Shown: positions 1 through 5,721 of the stretch, one piece after another
How positions within the stretch are numbered: the first letter of the stretch is position 1
Layout of the letters: each line of letters begins with the position of its first letter
DNA from: CAIKZD01 sp041675165
Lineage (GTDB): Bacteria; Patescibacteriota; Minisyncoccia; Moranbacterales; UBA2206
Assembly: GCA_041675165.1 (NCBI GenBank)
Contig: JBAYUI010000016.1
Span: 1 to 25,444 of the forward strand
Direction: 5' to 3'
DNA: 25,444 nucleotides
Notes under the pieces: generated by a model
Seen by the model: the letters and a program-made list of their open reading frames with translations, nothing else
What the model was told of the DNA's origin: nothing
Database searches by the model: none
Program-made: the position numbers and the translations under genes

Positions 1-1044
1 ATTTTTCCGTATGCGCCGATTTATACTTTAGTGTACAGCGAGAAGCTGATGCACGGCAGCTTTAAGGGCAAGAAGATCAAAACTTCTTTTTTGCAAAAAT
101 TTCCCTTGGCGGCCGCGCGGCACCGGATTTTCCCGCAATTTATGCCGTTTGCCATCGAGCAATTCGATTTTTCCGATTATGACATCGTGCTCAGTGATTC
201 TTCCAGTTTTGCCAAGGGCATCATCACCGGGCCGAAAACTTTGCACATCTGCTATATGCATACCCCCATGCGGTTCGCCTGGGATGATTGTCAGAAATAT
301 AACCGCGATTTCTATTTTCCGATGTATATAAAAAGGTTAGTGCCGTTCGCGATGAATTACATCCGCTTGTGGGATCGCGCCAGCGCCGATCGGCCGGACA
401 AATTGATCGCCAACTCGCGTTTTATCGCGAGACGTATCAAAAAATATTACAAAAGAGACAGCCTAGTGATCAATCCGCCGGTGAATGTCAATGATTTCAA
501 GATCAGTCGGGAAAAGAAAAAATATTTTTTGATTTCCGGTCGATTGATAGCATACAAACGTTTTGATATAACGATTGAAGCATTCAATCGGATGGGATTG
601 CCGCTCAAGATTATCGGGCGCGGACCGGAATTTGCGCGGCTCAAAAAAATGGCCGGACCCAATATTGAATTTTTAGGACGGGTGAGCGATGAAGAACTCA
701 GACAACATTTTTCGGAGTGTCAAGCGCTGGTCTTTCCGCAGGAAGAAGATTTTGGCATTACGGCCATTGAGGCGATGGCCGCCGGTACGCCGCTCATCGC
801 GTACCGCGGCGGCGATATTCCAGAGCATCTGCAAGAAGGCAAGACAGGAATTTTTTTCGAGGAACAGACGCCGGAGAGCATCATTGCAGCAGTGAAAGAA
901 TTCGACGCGTCGCAGTATGATCCGGAATATATCCGTTCCACCGTGCTTGAATTTGACAAAAGCGTATTTAAGGCTAAGATTAAAGACTATATAGAGAAGG
1001 AGTATTATTTGTTTAAGAGAGAAGATCGGAGTGTAATTGAATGA
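1..1044 (+). CDS. GT4-family glycosyltransferase, 5' end cut by window edge
   Basis: Probable sugar transferase of exopolysaccharide or surface-glycan synthesis, acting at the cytoplasmic face of the membrane. The reading frame is open from base 1 with no stop, so the true start lies upstream; the GTG at 31 is unlikely to be the start because residues encoded before it (PYAPIYTLVY) continue a typical WbaZ-like N-terminal region. Visible family features are the segment LHICYMHTPMRFAWD (bases about 241-285), the C-terminal Rossmann half beginning around ISGRLIAYKR, and the donor-sugar-binding E-x7-E region QEEDFGITAIEAMAAGTP near 739-790. It ends at TGA 1042-1044. A Wzz-like gene follows after 75 nt and two further GT4 genes lie nearby, supporting a polysaccharide role. 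The exact sugar and acceptor cannot be read from the sequence. Confidence 0.88.
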   Translation: MFPYAPIYTLVYSEKLMHGSFKGKKIKTSFLQKFPLAAARHRIFPQFMPFAIEQFDFSDYDIVLSDSSSFAKGIITGPKTLHICYMHTPMRFAWDDCQKYNRDFYFPMYIKRLVPFAMNYIRLWDRASADRPDKLIANSRFIARRIKKYYKRDSLVINPPVNVNDFKISREKKKYFLISGRLIAYKRFDITIEAFNRMGLPLKIIGRGPEFARLKKMAGPNIEFLGRVSDEELRQHFSECQALVFPQEEDFGITAIEAMAAGTPLIAYRGGDIPEHLQEGKTGIFFEEQTPESIIAAVKEFDASQYDPEYIRSTVLEFDKSVFKAKIKDYIEKEYYLFKREDRSVIE

Positions 1045-1069
1045 TTTTGCGCAAAGAATAAGCTATAGG

Positions 1070-1104
1070 AAATTACAAATTACAAATATCAAATGACAAA
1101 AATT
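1070..1104. repeat. AT-rich heptamer tandem repeat
   Basis: In the 75-nt gap between the glycosyltransferase and the Wzz-like gene there are consecutive 7-nt units: AAATTAC (1070-1076), AAATTAC (1077-1083), AAATATC (1084-1090), AAATGAC (1091-1097), then AAAAATT. The period is exact and the units are degenerate. The same 7-nt spacing recurs at 1723-1750 and inside lepA at 12698-12725. Confidence 0.7.
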
Positions 1105-1119
1105 TGAAATTTAAAAACT

Positions 1120-1710
1120 ATGGAATTTAAGGAATATATAAATATAATAAAGAAATCCAGAAAACTTTTTTTTGGCACTATTTTTGTTATAGTCGCGATT
1201 TCTCTGGGCTATTTCTATTTCTTGCCGGTACGTTATGACGCGTCTCTCACGCTCAATATCACGCGCGCCGGTTCTCAGGAAACCGCGGATTATAAATACG
1301 ATGATTATTATCGTTTGCAGGCGGATGAAAGATTTGCGGATACGCTTGTGGAATGGCTGAAAAGTCCACGAACAGTGAATGACATATGTACCGCGGCTAA
1401 CCTTGATACTAGTAAAATTATTAAAGATATTGTCGCTGAAAAAAGATCTTCGCAGGTTGTGGCGGTGTCTTTTTCAGCTGATACAGCTTCTAGTGCGCAA
1501 AAAATTGCGGCTGGCGCCGTGAATGTGCTCAATGGAAATACTGAGGCTCTGAATATGGATCAGAAAGAAAATACTTGGTTCAAGTTGGTCTATGGCGCGC
1601 CCGTAATCGTGAAATACCATCCGAACTACGAAATAATTTTCTTAGCCGCTCTTTGTCTAGGGATATTCTTGGCTTTTTGGGCGGTGATGATCAAGCATTA
1701 TTTGGAATAA
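1120..1710 (+). CDS. Wzz-like chain-length/polysaccharide co-polymerase protein
   Basis: A 196-residue inner-membrane protein resembling the N-terminal Wzz domain that modulates polysaccharide chain length or export. The N-terminus (MEFKEYINIIKKSRK) is the usual short cytoplasmic segment, followed by a membrane helix at about residues 16-36, an extracytoplasmic region rich in alpha-helix at about 37-165, and a second membrane helix at about 169-189 ending in a short positive tail. There is no tyrosine-kinase (BY-kinase) domain, so this is a stand-alone co-polymerase-like protein, shorter than typical proteobacterial Wzz (about 320 residues). No good Shine-Dalgarno precedes ATG 1120; the upstream sequence is an A-rich microrepeat. 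Neighbouring glycosyltransferases support the assignment. A looser assignment as a generic two-TM Wzz-fold protein remains possible. Confidence 0.75.
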   Translation: MEFKEYINIIKKSRKLFFGTIFVIVAISLGYFYFLPVRYDASLTLNITRAGSQETADYKYDDYYRLQADERFADTLVEWLKSPRTVNDICTAANLDTSKIIKDIVAEKRSSQVVAVSFSADTASSAQKIAAGAVNVLNGNTEALNMDQKENTWFKLVYGAPVIVKYHPNYEIIFLAALCLGIFLAFWAVMIKHYLE

Positions 1711-1720
1711 GGAGGGAATT

Positions 1721-1830
1721 CTCAATTATCAATGATCAATTTACAATAAATTTCCATTTTTTTTAATTGATAAATTGAAAATCAGAGCATTGATTGAAAA
1801 CAAGAAAATTGTGAATTGAAAATTTGAAGA
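1721..1830. repeat. Two-arm AT-rich microrepeat in the 173-nt gap
   Basis: The gap 1711-1883 has no gene. It holds heptamers CAATTAT, CAATGAT, CAATTTA, CAATAAA (1723-1750), then a T-rich spacer, then a right half rich in the inverted motif (ATTGATA, AATTGAA, ATTGATTG). TCAATTTA at 1736-1743 and TAAATTGA at 1771-1778 are perfect inverted complements, so the transcript could form an AU hairpin. I see no clear promoter or Shine-Dalgarno for the next gene. Confidence 0.65.
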
Positions 1831-1883
1831 TTTATACTAAGAAATTCAATCTGGATATTACCTAAAAACTAATTAAGGTTGTT

Positions 1884-3047
1884 ATGAAAATAGCAGTTGA
1901 CGTGAGATGCCTGATGGAGGGACGCCGAACGGGAGTGGAAGAATATACTCTTGGGCTTTTGGAAAACCTTTTTGAATTGGACAAAAAGAATGAGTATGTC
2001 CTTTTCTTCAATTCTTGGAAAAATCCGAATTTTGATTTTAGCGTTTTTTCGTGCTTTGAAAATGTCAGTCTGAAAAGATTCAAAGTGCCTAACAAACTGC
2101 TGAACCTTTTTTTCTGGTATTTTTCTTGGCCGAAAATCGATCGGCTGTGTGGCAATGCGGACGTGGTTTTTATACCCAACATCATCTTCGGAGCGGTCAG
2201 TCGGCGGGCTAAACTCGTGCTTACCGTGCATGATCTTTCTTTTGAGCGTCACAGTGAATATTTTTCGCGCAAAAGAAGATGGTGGCATATGTTCATAAAT
2301 ACCAGAACTATCTGCCGGACGGCGGACAAGATCATTGCCGTTTCGCATTCTACTCGGAATGATCTGGTGAACCTGTATGGCGTAGGAAAAGAAAAGATCG
2401 AAATGATCCATAGCGCGGTCGGTTCAATCTTCATGATAATCGATAGGAATGATGTCGGACTGATCAAAACGAAAGAAAAATACGCTTTGCCGTATAACTT
2501 TATCCTGAGCTTGGGCACGATCGAACCGCGCAAAAATATTGCTGGAACAGTGAGGGCTTACAACGCCTTGCAAGCCTATGCCCAAAAGAACAAGCGGGAA
2601 GATCTTTTGAAATACGAATTGGTCATCGCAGGGGAGAGCGGCTGGAACGCCAAGGATATATTCTATGAGATACGCCATTCGCCGTTCCGGAAAAAAATAA
2701 AAATGATCCGTTCCGTTCCCAGTGGAGACAAGCCATATCTGTACAACCTAGCGACACTTTTTGTCTACCCGTCTTTTTTTGAAGGTTTCGGCTTTCCGCC
2801 GCTTGAAGCGATGAGCTGCGGCGTGCCCGTCATCACTTCAAACAATTCATCACTGCCGGAGATAACCGCTGATGCCGCCATCCTCATCGATCCGGACAGG
2901 CCGGACGAACTGTATCGGGCGATGCGGGAAATTTTGTCAGACAATAATTTACGGAAACTGCTAGTGGTCAAAGGTTTGGAGAAATCCAAAGAATTCACTT
3001 GGACGGCCGCGGCGCGCAAAACTTTGCGAGTGTTTGATTCGCTGTAG
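1884..3047 (+). CDS. GT4-family glycosyltransferase
   Basis: Retaining GT-B glycosyltransferase of 387 residues, the usual length for the RfaB/mannosyltransferase-like GT4 group. The N-terminus MKIAVDVRCLMEGRRTGVEE carries the standard first beta-strand and the glycine-containing acceptor loop. HDLSFERH (about residue 117) is the conserved mid N-domain motif. The C-terminal Rossmann half starts at LSLGTIEPRKNI (about residue 210), and the donor-binding E-x7-E region FEGFGFPPLEAMSCGVPVI lies at about residues 299-317. ATG 1884 fits the family N-terminus exactly; no strong Shine-Dalgarno is present. It probably adds a sugar to a lipid-linked glycan together with the neighbouring glycosyltransferases. 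A terminator follows, separating it from the retroelement. The sugar specificity is unknown. Confidence 0.92.
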   Translation: MKIAVDVRCLMEGRRTGVEEYTLGLLENLFELDKKNEYVLFFNSWKNPNFDFSVFSCFENVSLKRFKVPNKLLNLFFWYFSWPKIDRLCGNADVVFIPNIIFGAVSRRAKLVLTVHDLSFERHSEYFSRKRRWWHMFINTRTICRTADKIIAVSHSTRNDLVNLYGVGKEKIEMIHSAVGSIFMIIDRNDVGLIKTKEKYALPYNFILSLGTIEPRKNIAGTVRAYNALQAYAQKNKREDLLKYELVIAGESGWNAKDIFYEIRHSPFRKKIKMIRSVPSGDKPYLYNLATLFVYPSFFEGFGFPPLEAMSCGVPVITSNNSSLPEITADAAILIDPDRPDELYRAMREILSDNNLRKLLVVKGLEKSKEFTWTAAARKTLRVFDSL

Positions 3048-3063
3048 GAAAGGTAGTTTTCAT

Positions 3064-3092
3064 AAAAAAATGCTTTAAGTTAGGCATTTTTT
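3064..3092 (+). terminator. Intrinsic terminator after glycosyltransferase
   Basis: AAAAAAATGC (3064-3073) and GCATTTTTT (3084-3092) form an AT-rich hairpin with a 10-nt loop ending in a T run, 17 nt after the stop codon at 3047. It would isolate the DGR target gene from upstream transcription. The stem has few G-C pairs, so efficiency is uncertain. Confidence 0.6.
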
Positions 3093-3102
3093 CGACAAGC
3101 TC

Positions 3103-3131
3103 TTTACAAAAACCAATTTTGGGTGTATAAT
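3103..3131 (+). promoter_or_regulatory. Strong sigma70-type promoter of the DGR target gene
   Basis: TTTACA (3103-3108), a 17-nt spacer and a perfect TATAAT (3126-3131). The predicted transcription start is near 3138, giving a leader of about 128 nt before ATG 3266. It is one of the two best promoter matches in the window. Confidence 0.8.
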
Positions 3132-3137
3132 ATTAGG

Positions 3138-3265
3138 TTAGCATGGATTGTCCCTTAAAAATCCAATTTCGCACTTTGCCACGGCAGAAAGGATTTTTCT
3201 GCTAAGAATTTTTTCTGCTGTGGCAAAACCATCAGTCAACCAAAAACAAAATAAGGAGAAGGAAT
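3138..3265 (+). promoter_or_regulatory. Structured 5' leader with a 16-bp hairpin and strong RBS
   Basis: TTTGCCACGGCAGAAA (3175-3190) pairs with TTTCTGCTGTGGCAAA (3212-3227) over 16 base pairs with one G-U wobble and a 21-nt loop. The inner half GCAGAAA (3184-3190) can instead pair with a nearer TTTCTGC (3196-3202), so two mutually exclusive hairpins are possible. An earlier small hairpin is TGGATT (3144-3149) with AATCCA (3160-3165). A strong Shine-Dalgarno AAGGAG lies about 8-9 nt before ATG 3266. Function (stability, attenuation or other control) is not known; no known riboswitch is recognised. Confidence 0.65.
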
Positions 3266-3766
3266 ATGAAGAAAAATATTCTGGGTGAGATAACTCAGGT
3301 AAAGAGCAAAAATTTCAATACCCTAGCTGAGGCTGGGGTAAGAATTTACCAAGGAGATTTATTTGCGGAGTGTTTTGGTGATATCGCTGAGGTGACGGTT
3401 GATGCGACTGTTGCATTGGTGACTCAACCGCTCCTTTCCCCAGTAACGAGTCTGGAGATTATTCCTGCAGTTGAGGCAAATCAGCTCATTGCTGGCATCG
3501 GTAAAAATCAGTTGGCTTGGTTTTTGTTGAATAACAGGGGGTGCGACGGATGGTTCGTTGCGCATGTCATTGACAAAGTCCGAACCAAGGAGGACGAGGA
3601 ACATTCCTTTGCTGGCGAAGACGGAGAGCGACTTGTTCTTCGTAGCGTGGATTTCGGTTGGGTTGATGACGAGTGGAGCTTGAGCGCGTGTCGCATTTCG
3701 GACCCGGATCAGTGGGATGCTGGCAGTCAGGTCCTCTCCCGCAATTCCTCTGTCCCTCAGAGCTAA
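3266..3766 (+). CDS. DGR target protein with C-terminal variable repeat (C-type-lectin-like)
   Basis: A 166-residue protein whose last 45 or so residues are encoded by the variable repeat of the adjacent retroelement. The C-terminal segment (about 120-163), containing WVDDEW, RISDPDQWDAG and QVLSRN, matches the pattern seen in C-type-lectin-fold (formylglycine-generating-enzyme-like) DGR targets, where variable residues sit on a fixed scaffold. Compared with the template, eleven Asn codons have become Asp, Gly, Val, Ser or Cys, while the Trp, Gly, Arg and Gln framework is unchanged. The N-terminal 120 residues are not recognised. There is no signal peptide, lipobox or membrane helix, so its location is unclear. 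It has its own promoter, structured leader, strong Shine-Dalgarno and strong terminator, suggesting high monocistronic expression. Start ATG 3266 is set by the Shine-Dalgarno. Binding partner unknown. Confidence 0.88.
   Translation: MKKNILGEITQVKSKNFNTLAEAGVRIYQGDLFAECFGDIAEVTVDATVALVTQPLLSPVTSLEIIPAVEANQLIAGIGKNQLAWFLLNNRGCDGWFVAHVIDKVRTKEDEEHSFAGEDGERLVLRSVDFGWVDDEWSLSACRISDPDQWDAGSQVLSRNSSVPQS
3624..3753 (+). repeat. DGR variable repeat (VR)
   Basis: Aligns without gaps to the template repeat at 4081-4210 (offset 457). Over the core 3624-3744 there are 15 differences, every one at an adenine of the template (34 adenines in the core; none of the 87 non-A positions differs). Including the degenerate tail to 3753 there are 19 A substitutions (13 to G, 3 to T, 3 to C) plus one non-A change (C to T at template 4202). 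The first 26 nt are identical. The A-free stretch GGTCCTCTCCCG near the 3' end is a candidate for the initiation-of-mutagenic-homing region. Confidence 0.95.
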
Positions 3767-3790
3767 GATCCTTTGGTTCTTTGGAACTTT

Positions 3791-3836
3791 GACCCTTTGA
3801 AATTTTTCTTCGGAAATCTTTCAAAGGGTCTTTTTT
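3791..3836 (+). terminator. Strong intrinsic terminator of the DGR target gene
   Basis: GACCCTTTGA (3791-3800) pairs with TCAAAGGGTC (3821-3830), extended by A-T pairs, followed by T6 (3831-3836). The apical part contains C(TTCG)G (3808-3813), an exceptionally stable tetraloop, closed by a short A-T stem. It lies 25 nt after the stop codon and just before the template-RNA promoter. Confidence 0.85.
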
Positions 3837-3850
3837 ATGCAAAAATTTTG

Positions 3851-3859
3851 TGATATACT
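3851..3859 (+). promoter_or_regulatory. Putative extended -10 promoter of the template RNA
   Basis: TG-A-TATACT (3851-3859) is an extended -10 element with no convincing -35 (T-rich sequence from the preceding terminator lies at the expected place). It would start transcription near 3866, upstream of the template repeat. A similar TTTTGTG-plus-10-box arrangement occurs at 22690-22702. Confidence 0.5.
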
Positions 3860-4080
3860 TTGATAGAAATCATGTGATACGCAACGGTTACGGCTTTTGC
3901 GTCATGGCTTTAGGGTATTTTTTGTGAGAGTTGCGTTGGCTAAGGCTTGCGTGAGAGTATAGAAAATATTCTTCTAAAAAATATAGGAATTGGTGCGAGA
4001 AACTGGCGGACTTCGAGGTCCCAAGTAAGATACAACCCAGAGAGTATTCAAAGGGTGGTGGCATAGATGGTATTTCGCAT

Positions 4081-4210
4081 GAGAGCGACTTGTTCTTCGT
4101 AGCGTGAATTTCAATTGGAATGATGACGAGTGGAACTTGAACGCGAATCGCATTTCAAACCCGAATCAGTGGAATGCTGGCAATCAGGTCCTCTCCCGAA
4201 ACTCAAATAT
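4081..4210 (+). repeat. DGR template repeat (TR)
   Basis: The invariant template copy for the VR at 3624-3753. Read in the frame of the target protein it contains twelve AAY (Asn) codons, at 4107, 4113, 4119, 4134, 4140, 4146, 4158, 4164, 4173, 4182, 4200 and 4206. AAY codons are the known optimum for adenine mutagenesis because no single or double A change gives a stop. Eleven of the twelve are altered to another amino acid in VR. Its last 27 nt overlap the 3' end of avd on the other strand. Confidence 0.95.
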
Positions 4211-4573
4211 TTCTCCTGCCTTCTTGGCAGGAGTTTTCTTTTCCAATAATCCGTTTTTCCAGCCACCTATCATCCGACCGACTTCTGCCAATTTTTGTGA
4301 AAGTGCTATATAGTTTTCTTCGGGAATCAGTTTGTTTTCCCAAGCCAATTGAGAAAAGAATTTGAGAATATCCAGTCGCGGGATTATTTTTCCTAGCAGG
4401 ATGATTTTGGGTTCCGGTGGCAAATAGGCGGCGGTAAAGCTTAGTTCCAAAATTTCTAGAAAAAGAAGGTCAATTCTTCGCCCTAGTCCGTAGCGTTCAG
4501 TCTTGGGAAAATTACGATGCAAAGATAGCCAATAATGATAAGCCTCTTTTTCTTTTGTGATTACAGAGGGCAC
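4184..4573 (-). CDS. avd: DGR accessory variability determinant, bAvd-type, antisense to template RNA and RT
   Basis: On the minus strand, about 110 residues match the bAvd/Avd four-helix-bundle family: WLSLHRNFPKTERYGLGRRI, then LLFLEILELSFTAAYLP, then a RLDILKFF-type helix, then LSQKLAEVGRMIGGWKNGL. Avd forms a positively charged pentameric barrel in Bordetella phage and binds RT and template RNA. The stop is at 4184-4186, inside the template repeat. The start is uncertain: the GTG at 4573-4571 gives 129 residues, the normal family size, but has no properly spaced Shine-Dalgarno; a TTG at 4621-4619 would give 145 residues and cross a nine-C tract. The frame stays open to 4978, but that extension is antisense to RT and does not look like Avd. 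Opposite orientation to RT and template is notable. Confidence 0.85.
   Translation of the reverse strand: MPSVITKEKEAYHYWLSLHRNFPKTERYGLGRRIDLLFLEILELSFTAAYLPPEPKIILLGKIIPRLDILKFFSQLAWENKLIPEENYIALSQKLAEVGRMIGGWKNGLLEKKTPAKKAGEIFEFRERT
4213..4240 (+). terminator. Hairpin terminator of template RNA, inside avd coding sequence
   Basis: CTCCTGCC (4213-4220), loop TTCTT, GGCAGGAG (4226-4233), then TTTTCTT. The 8-bp GC-rich stem and T run are an intrinsic terminator for a + strand transcript ending just after TR. On the minus strand the same bases encode PAKKAG near the Avd C-terminus. A stem-loop near the repeat ends also stimulates homing in some DGRs, but there it lies beside VR, so that role is only a possibility here. 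Confidence 0.75.
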
Positions 4574-4578
4574 TCCTT

Positions 4579-4587
4579 GGGGGGGGG
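4579..4587. repeat. Homopolymeric G9 (C9 on minus strand) tract between avd and RT starts
   Basis: Nine consecutive G residues lie 22 nt upstream of the RT ATG and just upstream of the conserved Avd N-terminus. Tracts of this kind are prone to slippage in replication or in sequencing. It affects the reading frame only if avd starts upstream of it. Confidence 0.8.
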
Positions 4588-4609
4588 ATTTAAAAGTCGA
4601 ACTATTGTT

Positions 4610-5632
4610 ATGAAAATTCAATTGACCCACGGTTTTGAAAAAATGATTAGTGTGGAAAATTTGCTCGTTGCTTGGAAGGAATTTGCAAGAGGCAAAAAAC
4701 ACAGAAAAGATGTGCAAGCATTTTCTCTGCGACTGATGGATAATATTTTTGCGCTCCACGAAGAACTTTCCCATCATACCTATAATCACGGTGGTTATCA
4801 AGCGTTTAAAATCAACGATCCCAAGCCCAGGGACATCCATAAAGCCAGTGTACGCGACCGATTGGTACATCACGCGATTTATCGGATTCTCTATCCTTTT
4901 TTCGATAAAACTTTCATCGCAGATTCGTATTCTTGCCGGAATGAAAAAGGTACTCACAGAGCCATTAACAAGTTTCAAAGTTATTTTTATAAGGTCAGCC
5001 AGAATAACACTCGCACTTGTTGGATCTTAAAGTGCGACATCCGAAAATTCTTTGCCAACATAGATCATCAAATTTTGCTCAGCATCTTGGCTGAATATAT
5101 TCTGGATAAAAATATTATGAAGCTCCTAGAAAATATCATCGCAAGTTTTTACGCTGGCTTGCCACTGGGCAATCTCACTTCGCAATTGTTCGTTAATAGC
5201 TATATGAACAGGTTTGATCAGTTTGTGAAGCACAAACTGAAAGCCAAATATTATATCCGCTACGCGGATGATTTTGTATTTTTGTCAGAAGATAAAAAAC
5301 ATTTGAAAGAAATTATTCCAACTGCCGAGGAATTTTTAAAAGAAGAATTGAAATTGGAAATGCATCCGAATAAAGTTTTTATTAAAACACTATCCTCTGG
5401 CGTAGATTTTCTGGGGAGGATCAACTTTTTTGATTATCGAATACTCAGAACAAAGACAAGGAGAAGAATGCTGAGAAGAATGTCCCTGAAGCAAAAAATG
5501 TGTCGCGAGGAGTTGGTTTCCAAGGAATCGCTTGAGCAAAGCGTGCAATCGTATCTGGGTATATTGAGGCATTGTCGGGGATATGCAATATCCAAGAAGT
5601 TGTCTGTCCATAAGCCCGGCTTTTTGGTATAA
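4610..5632 (+). CDS. DGR reverse transcriptase
   Basis: RNA-directed DNA polymerase that copies the template RNA with adenine-specific errors. From ATG 4610 it has 340 residues, typical for DGR RTs, and begins with the family pattern MKIQL..FEKMISVENLLVAW. Seen in order: RDRLVHHAI in finger motif 1 (about 83-91), the motif 2 segment DSYSCRNEKGTHRAI, the first catalytic Asp in LKCDIRKFFANID, the DGR-type motif 4 GLPLGNLTSQLFVN (183-196), the catalytic box YADD (218-221) and a C-terminal thumb with LHPNK-like MHPNK. Group II intron RTs differ at motif 4, and no maturase or endonuclease domain is present. No Shine-Dalgarno precedes ATG 4610; ATG 4643 is an alternative. An upstream extension to TTG 4535 has no family similarity and would overlap avd. 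The end of the gene contains the promoter of the next gene. Confidence 0.95.
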   Translation: MKIQLTHGFEKMISVENLLVAWKEFARGKKHRKDVQAFSLRLMDNIFALHEELSHHTYNHGGYQAFKINDPKPRDIHKASVRDRLVHHAIYRILYPFFDKTFIADSYSCRNEKGTHRAINKFQSYFYKVSQNNTRTCWILKCDIRKFFANIDHQILLSILAEYILDKNIMKLLENIIASFYAGLPLGNLTSQLFVNSYMNRFDQFVKHKLKAKYYIRYADDFVFLSEDKKHLKEIIPTAEEFLKEELKLEMHPNKVFIKTLSSGVDFLGRINFFDYRILRTKTRRRMLRRMSLKQKMCREELVSKESLEQSVQSYLGILRHCRGYAISKKLSVHKPGFLV

Positions 5633-5633
5633 T
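5625..5633 (+). promoter_or_regulatory. Extended -10 promoter upstream of glycosyltransferase
   Basis: TG-G-TATAAT (T5625, G5626, G5627, TATAAT 5628-5633) overlaps the RT stop codon. No good -35 is seen, but extended -10 elements do not require one. It would restart transcription of the envelope gene block downstream of the DGR, with a leader of about 80 nt that carries an inverted microrepeat. Confidence 0.55.
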
Positions 5634-5638
5634 TAGTT

Positions 5639-5698
5639 TACGAAGTACGAAACGTTTAGGCACTATTATGGCGTTTTGGATGTTTTCGTACTTTCGTA
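5639..5698. repeat. Two-arm inverted microrepeat in leader of glycosyltransferase
   Basis: Left arm TACGAAG-TACGAAA (5639-5652) and right arm TTTCGTA-CTTTCGTA (5684-5698) are inverted complements apart from an extra T. The arms are separated by 31 nt. The arrangement (tandem heptamer, then its inverted copy) is like that of the repeats at 1723, 19640 and 20462. Confidence 0.7.
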
Positions 5699-5721
5699 TT
5701 AATTTTGTAGCTCGTAATTTA

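Larger units (their letters stand above)
3866..4240 (+). ncRNA. DGR template RNA region (noncoding, contains TR)
   Basis: The stretch between the target-gene terminator and avd/RT has no convincing protein gene on the + strand. It contains the template repeat (4081-4210) and is bounded by a candidate extended -10 promoter at 3851 and a GC-rich hairpin with T-run ending at 4240. DGR reverse transcriptases use such an RNA as the template for mutagenised cDNA, and sequence upstream of TR is known to be needed in well-studied DGRs. The ends given are predictions from the promoter and terminator, so the size of about 375 nt is an estimate. Confidence 0.75.
3103..5632. mobile_element. Complete diversity-generating retroelement cassette
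   Basis: Order: promoter, structured leader, target gene with terminal VR, terminator, template RNA promoter, TR, terminator, antisense avd, RT. All components needed by known DGRs are visible and intact, so the element may be active. It sits between two GT4 glycosyltransferase genes, flanked on the left by a terminator (3064-3092) and on the right by a promoter and microrepeat (5625-5698). I see no integrase, terminal inverted repeats or target-site duplication, so how it moved, if it did, is unknown. Confidence 0.92.

Noticed and set aside
4104..4313. Short + strand reading frame over TR, resembling the target protein's C-terminus
   Set aside because: This is the template repeat read in the VR frame. 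It has no Shine-Dalgarno or proper start and lies in the template RNA, opposite avd.
4535..4609. Upstream extension of RT to an earlier start
   Set aside because: The extra 25 residues have no DGR RT similarity and overlap avd; ATG 4610 matches the family N-terminus.
4574..4978. N-terminal half of the long minus-strand frame that ends in Avd
   Set aside because: It is antisense to the conserved RT coding region and shows no Avd similarity; Avd homology begins only near 4570.
4610..5632. RT as a group II intron or retron enzyme
   Set aside because: No maturase or endonuclease domain, no intron boundaries, motif 4 is of the DGR type, and a TR/VR pair with A-specific differences is adjacent.
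5668..5721. Earlier ATG for the glycosyltransferase at 5722
   Set aside because: The extra 18 codons lie in the inverted microrepeat and are not homologous to the family; MRIGIDARF is the standard N-terminus.
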